A stretch of DNA of 64,000 nt, taken from contig NW_019091407.1 of the NCBI RefSeq assembly GCF_001949145.1, forward strand, positions 1,399,860 to 1,463,859, in the 5' to 3' direction. The stretch's first letter is position 1, and every line of letters starts with the position of its first letter. Below are positions 49,570 to 60,413 of this stretch, piece after piece. The notes beneath the pieces were generated by a model, which had not been told where the DNA came from, ran no database searches, and saw only the letters and a program-made list of their open reading frames with translations. Source of the stretch: Acanthaster planci (taxonomy: Eukaryota; Echinodermata; Asteroidea; Valvatida; Acanthasteridae). The translations under genes were made by a program, and so were the position numbers.

Positions 49570-50340
49570 GCAATCCATGTAGGTGACAGCCATAGCATTG
49601 GCCGACTGGACCAGAACTGTCTTGCCTGACAGAAGCAGCCGAAAATGACAGAGAGCATTGACGATCACATGGAGCTTGAGAACATTTATGTCAGAGTCCT
49701 GCTAGGTTGGTTCCCATTGGTTCCCATAATTGGCCAGAAATCTGATATGGCGGAAGGCTGGCGCCCTACCAGTAGGTCGAAGCGTCTGCTGTAAGTAGGC
49801 TACCATGTTGTGACCTAGAGGGGAAAAAGGAAGGCCGCTGGTGAGATTGGCCTTGGAAGACCACCATATGTTAGGTGGTTACAGAGAGGCCGGCACCAGA
49901 ACGAGAAGGTCCAGAGAATCTGTGCACAGTCTGAAGAGAGACAAGAGTTGAAGTTGGAAAGGTCTCATGAGGAGTCAGCACCAAGGGGCAAGGTCGAAAA
50001 GACTAGCCATGAGACCAAGAAGTTGTAGCCACGCCTGAGCGTTTATCTGTTGACAAACTCCAACAGGGCAACATACTTTATAAGATTGCCCACGCTGGCA
50101 TCTGTGGGAAATACCGTGCTGCGGTGGTGATTGAGAACAGCTCCTAGAAATGTGGGCATCTGCGACAGAGTTGTTCTTGACTTGTCATGTTTGATTAAAA
50201 ACTAGAGATGGGTTGTAAACGGGAAGCTGTAGCACGAATAGATACCCTGGCAAATTGTTCAAGCCCTGTAAGCAAGGAATCATCCAGGCAGTGAAAGGCT
50301 ATGGTCACAAACTTGAGCAAAATATCAGAACCGTCCTATC
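49570..50340 (-). pseudogene. DIRS-type reverse transcriptase / RNase H region
   Basis: Minus-strand readings give LLGLMASLFDLAPW, MRPFQLQLLSLFRL, WWSSKANLTSGLPFSP and then INVLKLHVIVNALCHF with SGKTVLVQSANAMAVTYM. This order is that of the RT thumb and RNase H region in DIRS elements (LLGLMAS..., MRPLQ..., WW...NL..G.PF, HINVLELRAV..ALxHF). It is part of a fossil with several breaks. Confidence 0.7.
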
Positions 50341-50389
50341 AAGCGAGGGACAAGAAAAGACAAGGAAAGACACGCAGCAAATTCCCTAG

Positions 50390-51300
50390 AGAGCAGCTAG
50401 ATCAACATTCTTCTGAGCTGACTCCATTCGATGAAGATTCCTGTCTTGAAAGACATGGGTAGACTTGCCGCTGTTCAGAAAAATCTTATCTCTGGCCGTG
50501 TTGGGGAAGTCTGGTACCGAGAGATATTGATCAAAATCACCCAGTGGGAACTTCAAAAACTGGTGCAGGGGGAAGTCTGAAGTCCACCGCTTGGCCTTCA
50601 CCAGTCTGTTCATAGCATCTATACAAGAATAATCAAGGGGAAACCCTGGAAAGAGGGGGGAAGACAAGGTCTCACTAGGTAAACGGTGCTTGAATGAGGG
50701 ATCCCCCCCATCGTTAGGAGGTGATGGCCTGGGGTAGGCAGTCTCAGGACTTGCATCATCTCCCGCTGTAGAAGACGTAAGCGAGACTCTGACGGTGAAA
50801 GATCATTCACTGATAGGGGCTCATCCTCATTCGGAAACTGACCTGAACCAGAAATATACAAAGAAAGGTCAGGACCAGAAGCGAACCCACAGTACGACTG
50901 TCATCCATTGTGCGTTAATATGGCCCAAGAAGGTGAAAAATGCCCTGAAGCTCGGCCAGAGCATTGCTCGAACAGGCCGGGGGCGGAGAATAAGGCTCCA
51001 AGGTCGAATGCGTAGTAGCTGGAGGAGGAGGATATCACTGCACAAGTTATGAAATGGACTCAGAAAGGGCACATAACGTTTCTTTGGTTGAGGGCAAGCT
51101 AGAGCCTTTCAAGATACAATTTTCTTCTTCTGATGTCAAGAATGACGTGAGGAAGATGAACCCCTAGATAATTTGTGTTTCTTTCCTGAGGAATTCCCTG
51201 ATTCAGACGGTAATTAGGAAGAAGGTCGGCTGGAAGGGGAATCAGGCTGCGTGTCCGCAGGAAGCGGGTCAGAAATAGCAGGAGACCGAAAACCCTGACT
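50390..51300 (-). pseudogene. gag-like region of DIRS-like copy B
   Basis: The minus-strand reading contains NEDEPLSVNDLSPSESRLRL and, further on, FPLDYSCIDAMNRLVKAKRW and FLKFPLGDFDQYL. The first block is shared with copy A. The position just upstream of the RT region fits the gag-like first ORF of DIRS elements. It is broken. Confidence 0.55.
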
Positions 51301-51470
51301 GGGAAGCAGGCCTAAAGGTTTGGGGGTTGGAGAGGCCACCATGGAGTCCGACCCAGGTACTGTAACTGATACCAAACCCTAGGTGGGTTGGGAGTGGAAT
51401 GAGCCCGCTGATTTTTTGGTCACCCAACCTAAACCATTACTGAGGGTTGACGAAAGGGAAAATGTCCAGA

Positions 51471-51881
51471 AAGGCAAGCAGGCTAACCCTAATCAACTGT
51501 AGTCGATGCATGCCTGCTGAACACGGTCCATAAAGGAGTATACATACCACAACACAAGCTAGGGGACGTGCAATGTGGAGTGGGTGGGGCCATCGCTATC
51601 AGGAAGAGCGGTCTGAACTACAGCGCAGCGAATAACCAAGGTACCACTGTGTACCGTAACCTCCAAAGGGAAGGCTGTGAGCTATGGCATTGTGCCGAGC
51701 TATTTGAGCCTGGCATAGGCCGGTACTGGACCAGCAGCCCACTCCCTAAGAAAATGTTAAGGAAGGCAAGCAGGCTAACCCTAATCAGCTGCAGTCGATG
51801 TATGCCTGCTAAACATGGTTCACTTAAGAGTATAACAACCACAACACAAGCTATGGGATGTGCAATGTGGAGTGGGTGGGG
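51471..51881. repeat. direct repeat, 294-bp period, in the leader of copy B
   Basis: A segment of about 120 bases beginning AGGCAAGCAGGCTAACCCTA occurs at 51471 and again at 51765. Both run through ACCACAACACAAGCTA to GTGGAGTGGGTGGGGCCA. Identity is roughly 90% by eye. The second copy abuts the Gypsy-type insertion. Confidence 0.8.
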
Positions 51882-51905
51882 CCAATAAGTAGGCCACGCT
51901 ACAAC

Positions 51906-51922
51906 TGGTGGCAGCGGTGGGA
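51906..51922 (+). promoter_or_regulatory. primer-binding-site-like sequence of the Gypsy-type element
   Basis: TGGTGGCAGCGGTGGGA begins two bases after the LTR end (CTACA). TGG start and placement fit tRNA priming. The TRIM-like element at 60 kb carries TGGTGGCAGCAGAAGC at the same place. Confidence 0.6.
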
Positions 51923-52011
51923 TGCCGTATTCAAGAAAAGCAGGTAAACTCTTCGCTTTTTCTGTGCCATGGAATGGGTGGATGATTTGGGTTGGGTGCC
52001 GGACTCGCTGG

Positions 52012-52089
52012 ACAGCGGCAGCACAGGCCAGCGTGGGACAGCGGCAGCACAGGCCAGCGTGGGACAGCGGCAGCACAGGCCAGCGTGGG
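52012..52089. repeat. 26-bp minisatellite, three units
   Basis: Three identical head-to-tail units of ACAGCGGCAGCACAGGCCAG plus CGTGGG, at 52012-52037, 52038-52063 and 52064-52089. They lie in the leader of the Gypsy-type element. The unit is not a multiple of three. Confidence 0.95.
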
Positions 52090-52579
52090 GCCCTGCAGTC
52101 AGGGGCCAGACTGCGAAGGTGACGTGGAACTCGCCTGGGTTGGCAGGTGAGCCGGAGTCATTCCTCGCGGGGAATCTGGAACATTTATCCAGGAGCGGGG
52201 GACGGATATTCGAGGGTATCGAGTGCATCAAGTGTGTGGCATGGGGGGGATTTGGGGTTAGGTTCCCTGGAGAATGCGGCCACGCCTGAGCAGTCCCCGG
52301 GTGAATTCCCCCCTCCCAAAGTCGATGGGGCGAGAAAGGTGCGGTTCCGATTGGAGCACGACCATTTCGCCCCGGTCACTGAGGAGGGGGTGGGGCATCG
52401 CCCGGCGACATCCCCCAACCCCTCACTAGTATACCCATCACTGGCGTCTGTGGAATGCCCTCTGGCAGCAGGGGCACACTGGGAGAGGCGTTCCAGTCGG
52501 AGCGCCCTCAGGGTGGGTCCGTGGCTGGGGGGTCCCGGCAGGAGCCGGTAGGAAGTTCATTCATGTCTAGTGGTAGCGC

Positions 52580-52935
52580 ACGCATCTTTATGAGGCGGAT
52601 CGCCCTTGGATCCACGTGCAAATTCATGAGGCCACTCGGGGATCCGCACGCGTATGTGCGAGGTGGATCCCCCCGGATCCGCGCAGACACGCAAGGCGGA
52701 TCCCCCTTGAATCCGCACGCAAACTCAGGAGGCAGATCCCCACCCGGGGACCTGCACACATCTGAATGAGGTGGATCCCCCTCGGATCTGCATACAAACT
52801 CATGTGGCGGATCCCCACTCGGGGATCCGCACGTATCTGTGTGAGGTGGATCCCCTCAGATCCATGCACAGACACGTGAGGCGGATCCCCCTCGGATTCC
52901 CGCACAGGCACATGAGGGGGATCCCCGTGCGGGGG
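52580..52935. repeat. GGATCC-rich minisatellite, about nine units
   Basis: Diverged units of about 37-42 bases, with the pattern GAGGYGGATCCCC, CTCGGATCC, GCACRCA and CTCATG. They read through the start of the gag-like region. Two unit types seem to alternate (with and without CACTCGGGGATCC), hinting at higher-order duplication. Confidence 0.85.
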
Positions 52936-52940
52936 GAGCC

Positions 52941-53570
52941 GATCAGAAGGACCGAAGACTGGTGCAACTTCCAAACCGGTATGACGGAAGCTCGGCCTGG
53001 GCGGATTACCTCACACACATTGAGAGTGTGGCCACCGTCAATAGATGGAGCAAGGCAGAGAAGGCAGAGTACTTGGCCTCCCATCTGCGTGGACTGGCCC
53101 AGAAGGCATTCAACGACTTGTCGCGGGAGGGACTACGTGAGCGTCCTGGAACACTTCGAGCGGTGGTTTGGAGTTGCTTCGCAGGTGCCACTCCATCGGG
53201 CTCAACTTTCCATGCGGGTGCACGGTCAGGGAGAGTCCCTGGAGGAACTGGGAGGTCCATCCGGGGGTTACCCCACCTTGCCCACGCAGGCGAATGAAGA
53301 TCTGGCGTTGGAGGCCTTCCGGAATGACCTGGGGAACAAACAATTGCAGCGCCATGTCTTCGCAAGGAAGGCCACGACCATGGCAGAGGCAATTATCCTG
53401 GCCACTGAGATGGAGGATGGAGGTCCAGGTGGTCGAGGAACGCTCCGCATGTACGCCAGGCAAGGTGAGGGCAGCGGGTGGACACCCACCCTTGCCGGGC
53501 GCCCCTCGCGGGTCCGGTGCTACGGGTGCCACGAGTATTGGCATTTCCGCCGGGATTGCCTGCGCGGGAA
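52941..53570 (+). pseudogene. Gypsy-type gag with zinc knuckle
   Basis: Readings include YDGSSAWADYLTHIESVA, EKAEYLASHLRGLAQKAFND, VLEHFERWFG and EDLALEAFRNDLGNKQLQRH, the normal order of Ty3/Gypsy capsid-region blocks. They end in the CCHC knuckle CYGCHEYWHFRRDC (53518-53559; C-x2-C-x4-H-x4-C). Part of a broken fossil. Confidence 0.8.
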
Positions 53571-53999
53571 GGGGAAGGGTGGCGCCGTCCAGGGCCGGCT
53601 GCCGGCGGATTCAGACCCCCAGCGGAGCGGGCCGCTGGAGGCAGAGGACGAGTTCCTAGTTGCGACAGCCAACATGGAAGGAGAGGAGGATGACTCGATT
53701 TTGGACGGGTTTCCCGAGGTCTGGGACCTGAGCAAGATAGCTCAGGAGCAGCAGGAGCTGGGACCGGTCTGCCAGTGGGTGGTGGCGGTGAGCAACCGAC
53801 CTGAGTGGGAGGACATCTCCGACCTTGGCGCCGGGGTCAAAAGCTGGTGGTCTATATGGGACACACTGCACCTATTCTGAGGAGTTTTGCAAGTGAAGTG
53901 GGGGAGAGCTGACTGGGGGCCCCCACCTGGAAGATCGCCGTCCCGAAGGCCAGAATCTACTTCTTGCCCACAATCTCTGCACTGCTGGACACCTCGGGG

Positions 54000-54760
54000 T
54001 CACTTGGACCGCGGCCCGACTCAGGCAGGCTCCTGTGTATTGGAGGGAGATGAGATGGCAGGCTGAGGACTGGTGCCAAAAGTGCCATCTCTGTGGTTCT
54101 AAGAAGTCCCTGCCGCATCCTGGGAGAGCTCCGCTCCGACAATACCTAGTGGGGGCCCCAATGGAGCGGATTGCCATTGACCTCACCGGACGCCTGCCCT
54201 GAACCAAGGCCGGGAACACCAGCATAATGGTAGTGGTGGACTATTTCCCGAAGTGGGTGGACGCATTTCCCCTTCCGGATCAGACGGCCAAGACCATGGC
54301 CAAGACCATCATGGAGCAGGTGATCACACGCTTCGGGACACCCCTCGAGATCCACACGGATCAAGGGTGGGAGTTTGAGGCGGGCCTGTTCTGCGGGGCC
54401 TGCTGGCTGTTGGGTATCCACAAGACCAGGATGACTCCATTCAACCCCCAGTCCAACGGCATGGTCAAACGGTTCAATTGAACCGTGAAGACCATGCTGA
54501 GCTTGTTTGTGGCTGAGAATCAGGATGACTGGGACGAACATCTTCCCTATGTCCTGATGGCCTACCGTTCCTCCCAGCACGATAGCACCAGGCTCACCCT
54601 GAACATGCTCATGCTCGGGTGGGAGGTGGGGCTTCCCTTGGACGTCGTTCTTGGGTCACCAGGGGAGCGAACAGAGACTACTGAGGCACACGATTACTTT
54701 GGCGAGCTGAGAGCGAGGCTCACACGGGCCCACAAGTTTGCCCGGTGACACCTGAGGCAG
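54000..54760 (+). pseudogene. Gypsy-type integrase
   Basis: Readings give LGVTWTAARLRQAPVYW and WCQKCHLC (zinc-binding part), APMERIAIDLTG, VVDYFPKWVDAFPLPDQTA, GTPLEIHTDQGWEFEA, TRMTPFNPQSNGMV and ENQDDWDEHLPYVLMAYRSS. This is the standard core order of Ty3/Gypsy integrases. Part of a broken fossil. Confidence 0.85.
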
Positions 54761-54879
54761 ACTCAGAGCTACCAGAAGCAGTAGTATGACCGTCGTGCCT
54801 AGGGGGCCGGGTTCGAGCCCAGCCAGGCTGTTTGGCTGTTCACCCTCACGAAGAAGGATGGCCACGCCCCTAAGCTGCA

Positions 54880-55080
54880 ACGGTGGTGGGACCAGTTGGC
54901 CTGCCCCCACTGTCAGTGAGAATTCTGCCAGTGGACCAACCTGTGGCAACACCTGAGGTCGGCTTGTCCGGAGCTGTTCGCTGCCTGGCCCTGTACCTGT
55001 GAGCGGGGGTGTGGCCGCTGCTTCTACCGCTCCGACATGTGGGATCGGCACCACCGACACTGCGACCACGTCCTCGTCGG
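54880..55080 (+). pseudogene. Cys/His-rich segment downstream of integrase
   Basis: After the integrase the readings include CPHC...LWQHLRSACPELF and then CERGCGRCFYRSDMWDRHHRHC, which look like two C2HC-type zinc-binding motifs. The position would be the polyprotein tail or a separate small ORF. A function is not inferred; it may be unusual for the family. Confidence 0.45.
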
Positions 55081-55694
55081 CCAGGTCTGGGCAGAGGATC
55101 CTGACAACCCAGAGGTCTTTGTCTTTGGGGAGTTGGGGGTTGAGCAATCACCCCCCCCCGCCTGTCCTCCGGGAAGGGAGCCGCTCGGACCCGCCCCTGG
55201 TCAGCTGCTACGGGCAAGCCCTTGCTGCCAGTGCCCTCTCGGTGCCAAAGGCAGGCATTGCGGGGCCGGCCAGATCAAAGAGACCAGTCGGACTGGCCTT
55301 CTGGTGCGGCACCGGGCCCTCGGGCCCCCGCAGTGGCTGCCGCAGCCGGAACCGCCCCCCCTGCGTCACTCAGTAGAGACGGGGACGCAGACCGAGGTAG
55401 AGCCCCAGCCCCGGTTTGGAGCGGGGGCCGCCGGAGTCTGCCCCCCAGGTCCACCTGCGACTGGGGGTGCGAGCCACCCTGCAGGAGGAGCGGGCCACCA
55501 GAGATGCAGACACCATGATGGACCTGCCCCTCTGTGAGCATCACCACCGCCCACCGGAGTCCGCCCCCCCCCGTAGCAGCGAGGCAACGCCGGGGGGCAC
55601 CACGGTGACTGGAGTCTCCTCCACATTAAACCCCTGGATCCCCTCCTGTGGTAGCGGAGGAAAGCCATGGAGCCCACCGGACGACCAGTTTTTG

Positions 55695-56101
55695 TCATAG
55701 CTTTCCCTTTGTGTACACATTTCTTTTGTTGTTGTTGTTGTACTGCGCAGGGGCGACCGGGATGGCCTCGGGCTGGCCCGCCGGGTTGCGCCGCCTCATG
55801 CGGGGATGAACAAGAGTCCTCGGGGGGTGGTGTGGCGCCGGAGGGTTCGGTCGGTGGGGGCGCCAGCTCGGACCCGCATGGAGCTAGCTAGCTGTCCCCG
55901 CTGGTATGTGAACGGCCCATGGTTTTCCCGCCTCACGCCTGCGCAGTCCCTGCCTAAACGCCTTGTGTCTAGAGCTTGTGCGTGTAACAGCTTTTTTGAC
56001 GTCGGGAGAATAAACAGAGCGTTCTTGCTCGGAACGGCAATTTGTGGTTGACTGTGTGCTTCTATGACAGCGTCAGAGCCCAATAAGTAGGAAACACTAC
56101 A
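55695..56101 (+). repeat. 3' LTR of the Gypsy-type element (start approximate)
   Basis: It ends with CAATAAGTAGG..CTACA, matching the 5' remnant at 51882-51903. It holds an AATAAA signal at 56009-56014. The left boundary is uncertain because no full 5' LTR is present for comparison; a TGTC at 55695 is the best candidate. A (TTG)5 run lies near 55724. Confidence 0.5.
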
Positions 56102-56810
56102 ATATTCTGATAAGATAACCAACAAAAATACAAACAAGAAATGTCACAACTGGAGCAAGGTAGAAGGTATATACAGATAGGCAAATGGAATTGGATAAGC
56201 AGAAAAGAGAGACAAACATACTCAATTTTATTCTGAAATCAATGAAAATATGTTTATATAACAAAGCAAAAAGTGCCACTAGGTGAGAACTGAGAAAAAC
56301 ACAGATATGAAAACTAGGTCAACACAAGGGCCAGTCTGCCAACTTGCGCAAGACTGAGAAAAGAACGACAGAATATATATATTTACAAGGGAAAAGGAGA
56401 AAGAACAAACAGGCAAGGTGATCAAGAAATGACACTGAAACACTAAATAGAGAAGGAAAACTCTCAAAAATGTCGGAGCCAGACCAAAACATGTCCGATG
56501 GTAATGGTGCTAAGAAAAAGAGGACGAACATGGCAGCCGCCTCTGCGGGAGTCCAGCAAGAGAGGGCGCACTACTGGTGATCGAGAATTTAGTGAATGGA
56601 AGTCATGGACTAGGAAATAATGCATATGTATTGGTAATTTGCATGGGTTACAGCAGATGTCAATAATTAACTCACCTTTTGTTTTCCACTCTGGAGCTGT
56701 AGTGAGTCTACCTTGAGTATCTGAACCTAAATGTAAAGTACAGTAGCAATCAAGAGCGAGTACCAAGGCTACATGTATGTTAAGTAAGTAGTTTGAATGG
56801 GTTCAGCCTT

Positions 56811-57136
56811 CGGGTTCTACCCGAAGCCACCCGCACCCCTCCCCTTTGCATAAGGGTCCCCTATACCCGAACCCAAGGTTTCCCGCCAATTTTAGGATCC
56901 AACAACTTCACGCAACACCACACATGCTGAATCACACGACTCACGAATCCTGTTCCATGCTCCACCGCTTCCGGATTACCTTTATAACCAGCTGTCCACT
57001 CCAGTCCAGCACACTCTCCTGAGGATGGCAGAAGCACACTGGCTGAAACGTCGAGTTTATACTAACCGGTTCTTTTAAAACCACACCACGTCCAAAAGAG
57101 ATCGATTCCATGGTGTACCCGCAAACCAATTTATCA
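56811..57136 (+). mobile_element. Penelope-like fragment with 12-bp target duplication
   Basis: The insertion is flanked by a perfect direct repeat GGGTTCAGCCTT at 56799-56810 and 57137-57148. It starts with CGGGTTCTACCCG. Near the 3' end it carries CTGAAACGTCGAG followed by ACTAACCGGTTCTTTTAAAA, wording typical of Penelope-like terminal repeats. At 326 bp it has no coding capacity, so it is a terminal-repeat piece or a small non-autonomous derivative. Confidence 0.6.
57016..57055 (+). ncRNA. hammerhead-ribozyme-like core
   Basis: CTGAGGA (57019-57025) fits the CUGANGA core, and GAAAC (57045-57049) followed by GTC (57050-57052) fits the second core strand and the cleavage site with a minimal helix III. 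CTC before and GAG after the core can pair as the foot of helix I. The segment between the core boxes can form a weak stem II (about four of six pairs). Hammerheads with minimal helix III are known in Penelope-like terminal repeats. Activity is doubtful given the weak stem. Confidence 0.45.
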
Positions 57137-57148
57137 GGGTTCAGCCTT

Positions 57149-59991
57149 ATAACTTGTTCTGTCAGAAATCAGGGTTGGATGTATTTATCTAGATGAGTCA
57201 CAAAAACAGGGCCCCGACTACATGTTCCCTACTGACTGTGATTCTACAGTAAGACTATGAATATCAAGGACATTCGTATGAATTACACTTACGATTGTAA
57301 GATTAATGAAGATTTATCAAAGTGGACCCATCAGGAGCTGAAGCATAGAAAACCGTATCATAAGAGTAGCAAAATGTATCAAAACGTATTAGAGTCACAT
57401 TAAAACAGCCATGATTATCAACGGTAGGCCATGAATGTCTTTATGAGGACTGCAAGAATATGCCAGACTGAATTACAATTGCACTAGTATTAGCCTTACT
57501 TTTGAAAAAAGTTTGGAACATGTTCAAAACTTTTCTGGCCCTTCCAAACCTATAAGGACCACCCAAGGTTCTTCATGCTTCACACAGATGCCATCACGTA
57601 TGTGTCCATGCATTTCCATGCCTCATGAGACTTTGTCAATCAGCGGCTATTGGGCCAAAATCATGACAGTGTGAGCTGGCTAGGCCTATGATGAGTGTTT
57701 GGAAGCAAAGCTTGATGCTGGTATGCCTCAAATGTATACAAATACTTGTATAAGGGACTTCAATTGGACTCATAGCCGAGTTCCTTTGCAATACTTGTAT
57801 ACCTGTCTCACAATTCAGACCATGGCATGACTTTCAGGATTAATTCCCGTAACAAACATTTTTTTTCAGTGTACTCAACATGACAAAGTTTTCCAAAGGT
57901 GGGGGTTTCAATAAAACAAATATGATACTCAGAACATGATCTGAAGCATTCATCACCCCGGGATTCTACCTTCTTAAGATGTCGCAATTCAATGGCACTA
58001 TGTATAGAGAGACAGAAATAAGACGAAGTTGGCACATACCGCGGAGCTGTAACATTTAAGATCATTTACACTTTCGATTTAAATGTGTGGAATATTTAGT
58101 CCACTGTACTTGAAACACTACAGGAACGTAAACTGTCATCGGGGATCAGAAAAGCCTCTGGGTGAATTCTAACAAATGGGAGTGAAGCCATGTTGATTTG
58201 CTCACTCACATAAAGGGAAAGCCGTCATCACCTTGCACTTGGCCCCAATTTGTAGATAACCCCAATAACACCTTTGACTGTCTCAGCTCCACATCCACAT
58301 CATTAAGTTGACGAGAGCAGCCAGTTTTGAGCGAACAGTTGATGTACAAACCTCACCTATCTTTGGCAGTCATCCTTTTACACGTGGTGATTCACAGCCA
58401 AGCACAGCTGTGTAATTAGTGCTATCTCCCGGGAAAAACTCTCACCAAGTCTGTGTCCGGAATGAGGCATTATTCAATAATGATTACTTCTACAACTTCA
58501 TACTGGTATGGCCAAGTGGGGATTAATATATGGCCTGATAGAATGATAAAAAAAGAGTGCTAATTAAGGATTTCCCAACCTGATGCAAGGTGTCAATTTT
58601 TTTAAAAACTGTTCAGAGTTTATTTGCATTATACATGTGGCAATATTGCAGCAATACAGTGTGATCATGATTTGTAAGTCATGATGTACATTTGGTCATT
58701 TGAGGATAGCCATATTTATCTGCAGTGTATTCGATCAACTGAGGAGTCTCACTTTCCCAAAATAGCCCACTTATAAAGACAATACAAAACGGGAGATATA
58801 CTGTAATCAGCTGTGGTCTCATTTTGAGAATTGCTGTCACAATGTGCATAGGCCTCAGTGGTGTCAGTCTTGAGGATATATGTATGTGTCCATGATTATT
58901 ACATGGTTAAGGGTATGTCATCAAACAAGACACTTTTTACAACTGCTGCCCTACCCACAACCCCCAGCCCTAAACTTGACTAAAGAAGGAGCTCACAGAA
59001 ACCATGAATTCCAACCAACATGAAAATGCTTGGACACTAGTTTAGGGAGTATCACAGCAAAGCACTTTTACACTTTGTTACAAGCATGAATCATAAAAAA
59101 AATATCTTGTGCAAGATAAGTAATTCTGTGTAAAAGGGCATCTCCTTTACAAGATGAACATGAAGTAGGCCACAATTTATGTAAGCGTACAGTCATTAAA
59201 CCAAATCATTCAACAAAAATTAACAGAAATTCTTTGGTTAACAAAAATTCTTTAGTTTTGCCTGTGGCAAGTATTGTACAAGGGTTAAATCATGCCAAAG
59301 CATCAAGATCTTCACTTACACATGCACTGAACTATCTGCATCATCCTCACCTTCACTGGACTCTAAAAATGGACAAATGTTTCATGACTGTAACTGAAAG
59401 TACATGTGGGTGATACCTATCCATTGGTTGCACAGAAGAAAACCAATGTCACCTTTTTGGTCCTCAGTGTGAATGACATTGCATCAACAAACTCTGGCCA
59501 CTTGGCTAGGGATATAAAGCACTTCTCTCTCAGATATGGGTTTGCTGACAGATAGCTGGACCAGGTCAGACCAGGCATTCAGCTCAGCTAAGTGATCTGA
59601 ATGAGGACACTACATTTCAACACTGAAGCCACTTAAATCTGAAGGGGTAGCTGTTAACAAATTCATCCATCTTTTCTTTGTTAACAAGGTTTCCCTTGAT
59701 CTTTTCTTTTTTTTTCTTGAGGGACCACTTAAAACAGTTTATGCCATCCATGTTGTTAACCTGATTGCAATGAAGGCATTTACAACTGTTTACTGCTGAG
59801 ACATATGATGCTGGCTAAGGCCTTTCATAATAAGGATTTGCTCGGCTTTAATTAACTTCAGTTCTACAGCCAGTTGGGATACACTGAATTATTCAAATAG
59901 GCTTCGCATCAAGACGCCGCCAAAGCATTTTTACAAAACTTGGAGTTTTCATTTTTTCACTCTTAGTGGAAAAGTGTTGGTGATCATCAAA
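57149..59991. other. no gene recognised
   Basis: About 2.8 kb of AT-rich DNA with very few ORFs; the longest is 85 codons (minus, 57808-58065). Near 57735 a small palindrome, TATACAAATACTTGTATA, is followed by a second ATACTTGTATA. Nothing else stands out. Confidence 0.45.
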
Positions 59992-59995
59992 CTAT

Positions 59996-60275
59996 TGTAG
60001 CATCGGTGCTAGAAGACCAGTGGGGGTGCTAGCACGGATCCACAGTAGAGCAGTGTGGTCGGCACGTACTGGTCAGCCTGGGAGACCCGTTGCCATGGCG
60101 CCAGCATCGCAGCATGTTCTTAAGTCACATTGTTTTGGTTGTGTTTTGGAGTTTATGACAGACAGGAGTGACAGTGTGAAAAAAAATGGTCAAGAGCCAC
60201 AAAAAACCTGAGCAGAAGTCTTGAAATTGTCTTTTGTCACTGTGAGGAAGACCAGTAGAGGCAGTTGATGTTACA
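59996..60275 (+). repeat. left LTR of the TRIM-like element
   Basis: 280 bases, with blocks TGTAGCATCGGTGC, GTTGCCATGGCGCCAGCA, GTCACATTGTTTTGG and AGACCAGTAGAGGCAGT shared in order with the right LTR. Confidence 0.8.
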
Positions 60276-60413
60276 TTGGTGGCAGCAGAAGCACGCTGAC
60301 GGAGAAGACAGGTGAATTTTTCTCTTCTTTTTTTAGCTTGTACAACCCAAGTCCGGGGATGGAATATGGCCCTGGAGATTGTGGTCAGCATAGTGGGCAT
60401 GGGAAAATGCCAG

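Larger units (their letters stand above)
51882..56101 (+). mobile_element. Ty3/Gypsy-type LTR retrotransposon fossil, GC-rich
   Basis: A plus-strand element inserted in DIRS-like copy B. The parts seen are a short remnant of the 5' LTR end (shared CAATAAGTAGG..CTACA with the 3' end), a primer-binding site, two minisatellites, gag with a CCHC knuckle, integrase, a Cys/His-rich tail region and a 3' LTR. Protease and reverse transcriptase are not seen. Its GC content is far above that of the flanks, so it is compositionally foreign. It is broken, with several to many breaks; without a full LTR pair its age cannot be estimated. Confidence 0.8.
49555..56645 (-). mobile_element. DIRS-like retrotransposon fossil, copy B
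   Basis: A minus-strand element in the same orientation as copy A. The 5' terminal region lies at 56102-56645, matching copy A's terminal repeat and leader. Inward come direct repeats at 51471-51881, a gag-like region (about 51.3-50.39 kb) and an RT/RNase H region (50.34-49.57 kb). The recombinase and the 3' terminal repeat are not seen at the left edge. It is old and broken in many places. A Ty3/Gypsy fossil (51882-56101) is inserted in its 5' terminal part. Confidence 0.65.

Noticed and set aside
54806-54822. GGTTCGAGCCC, resembling a tRNA or SINE B box
   Set aside because: No A box at the right distance and no cloverleaf; it lies inside the LTR element.
52147-55700. Many long ORFs in extra frames and on the minus strand
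   Set aside because: The region is GC-rich, which makes stops rare; these are shadows of the Gypsy-type gag and integrase.
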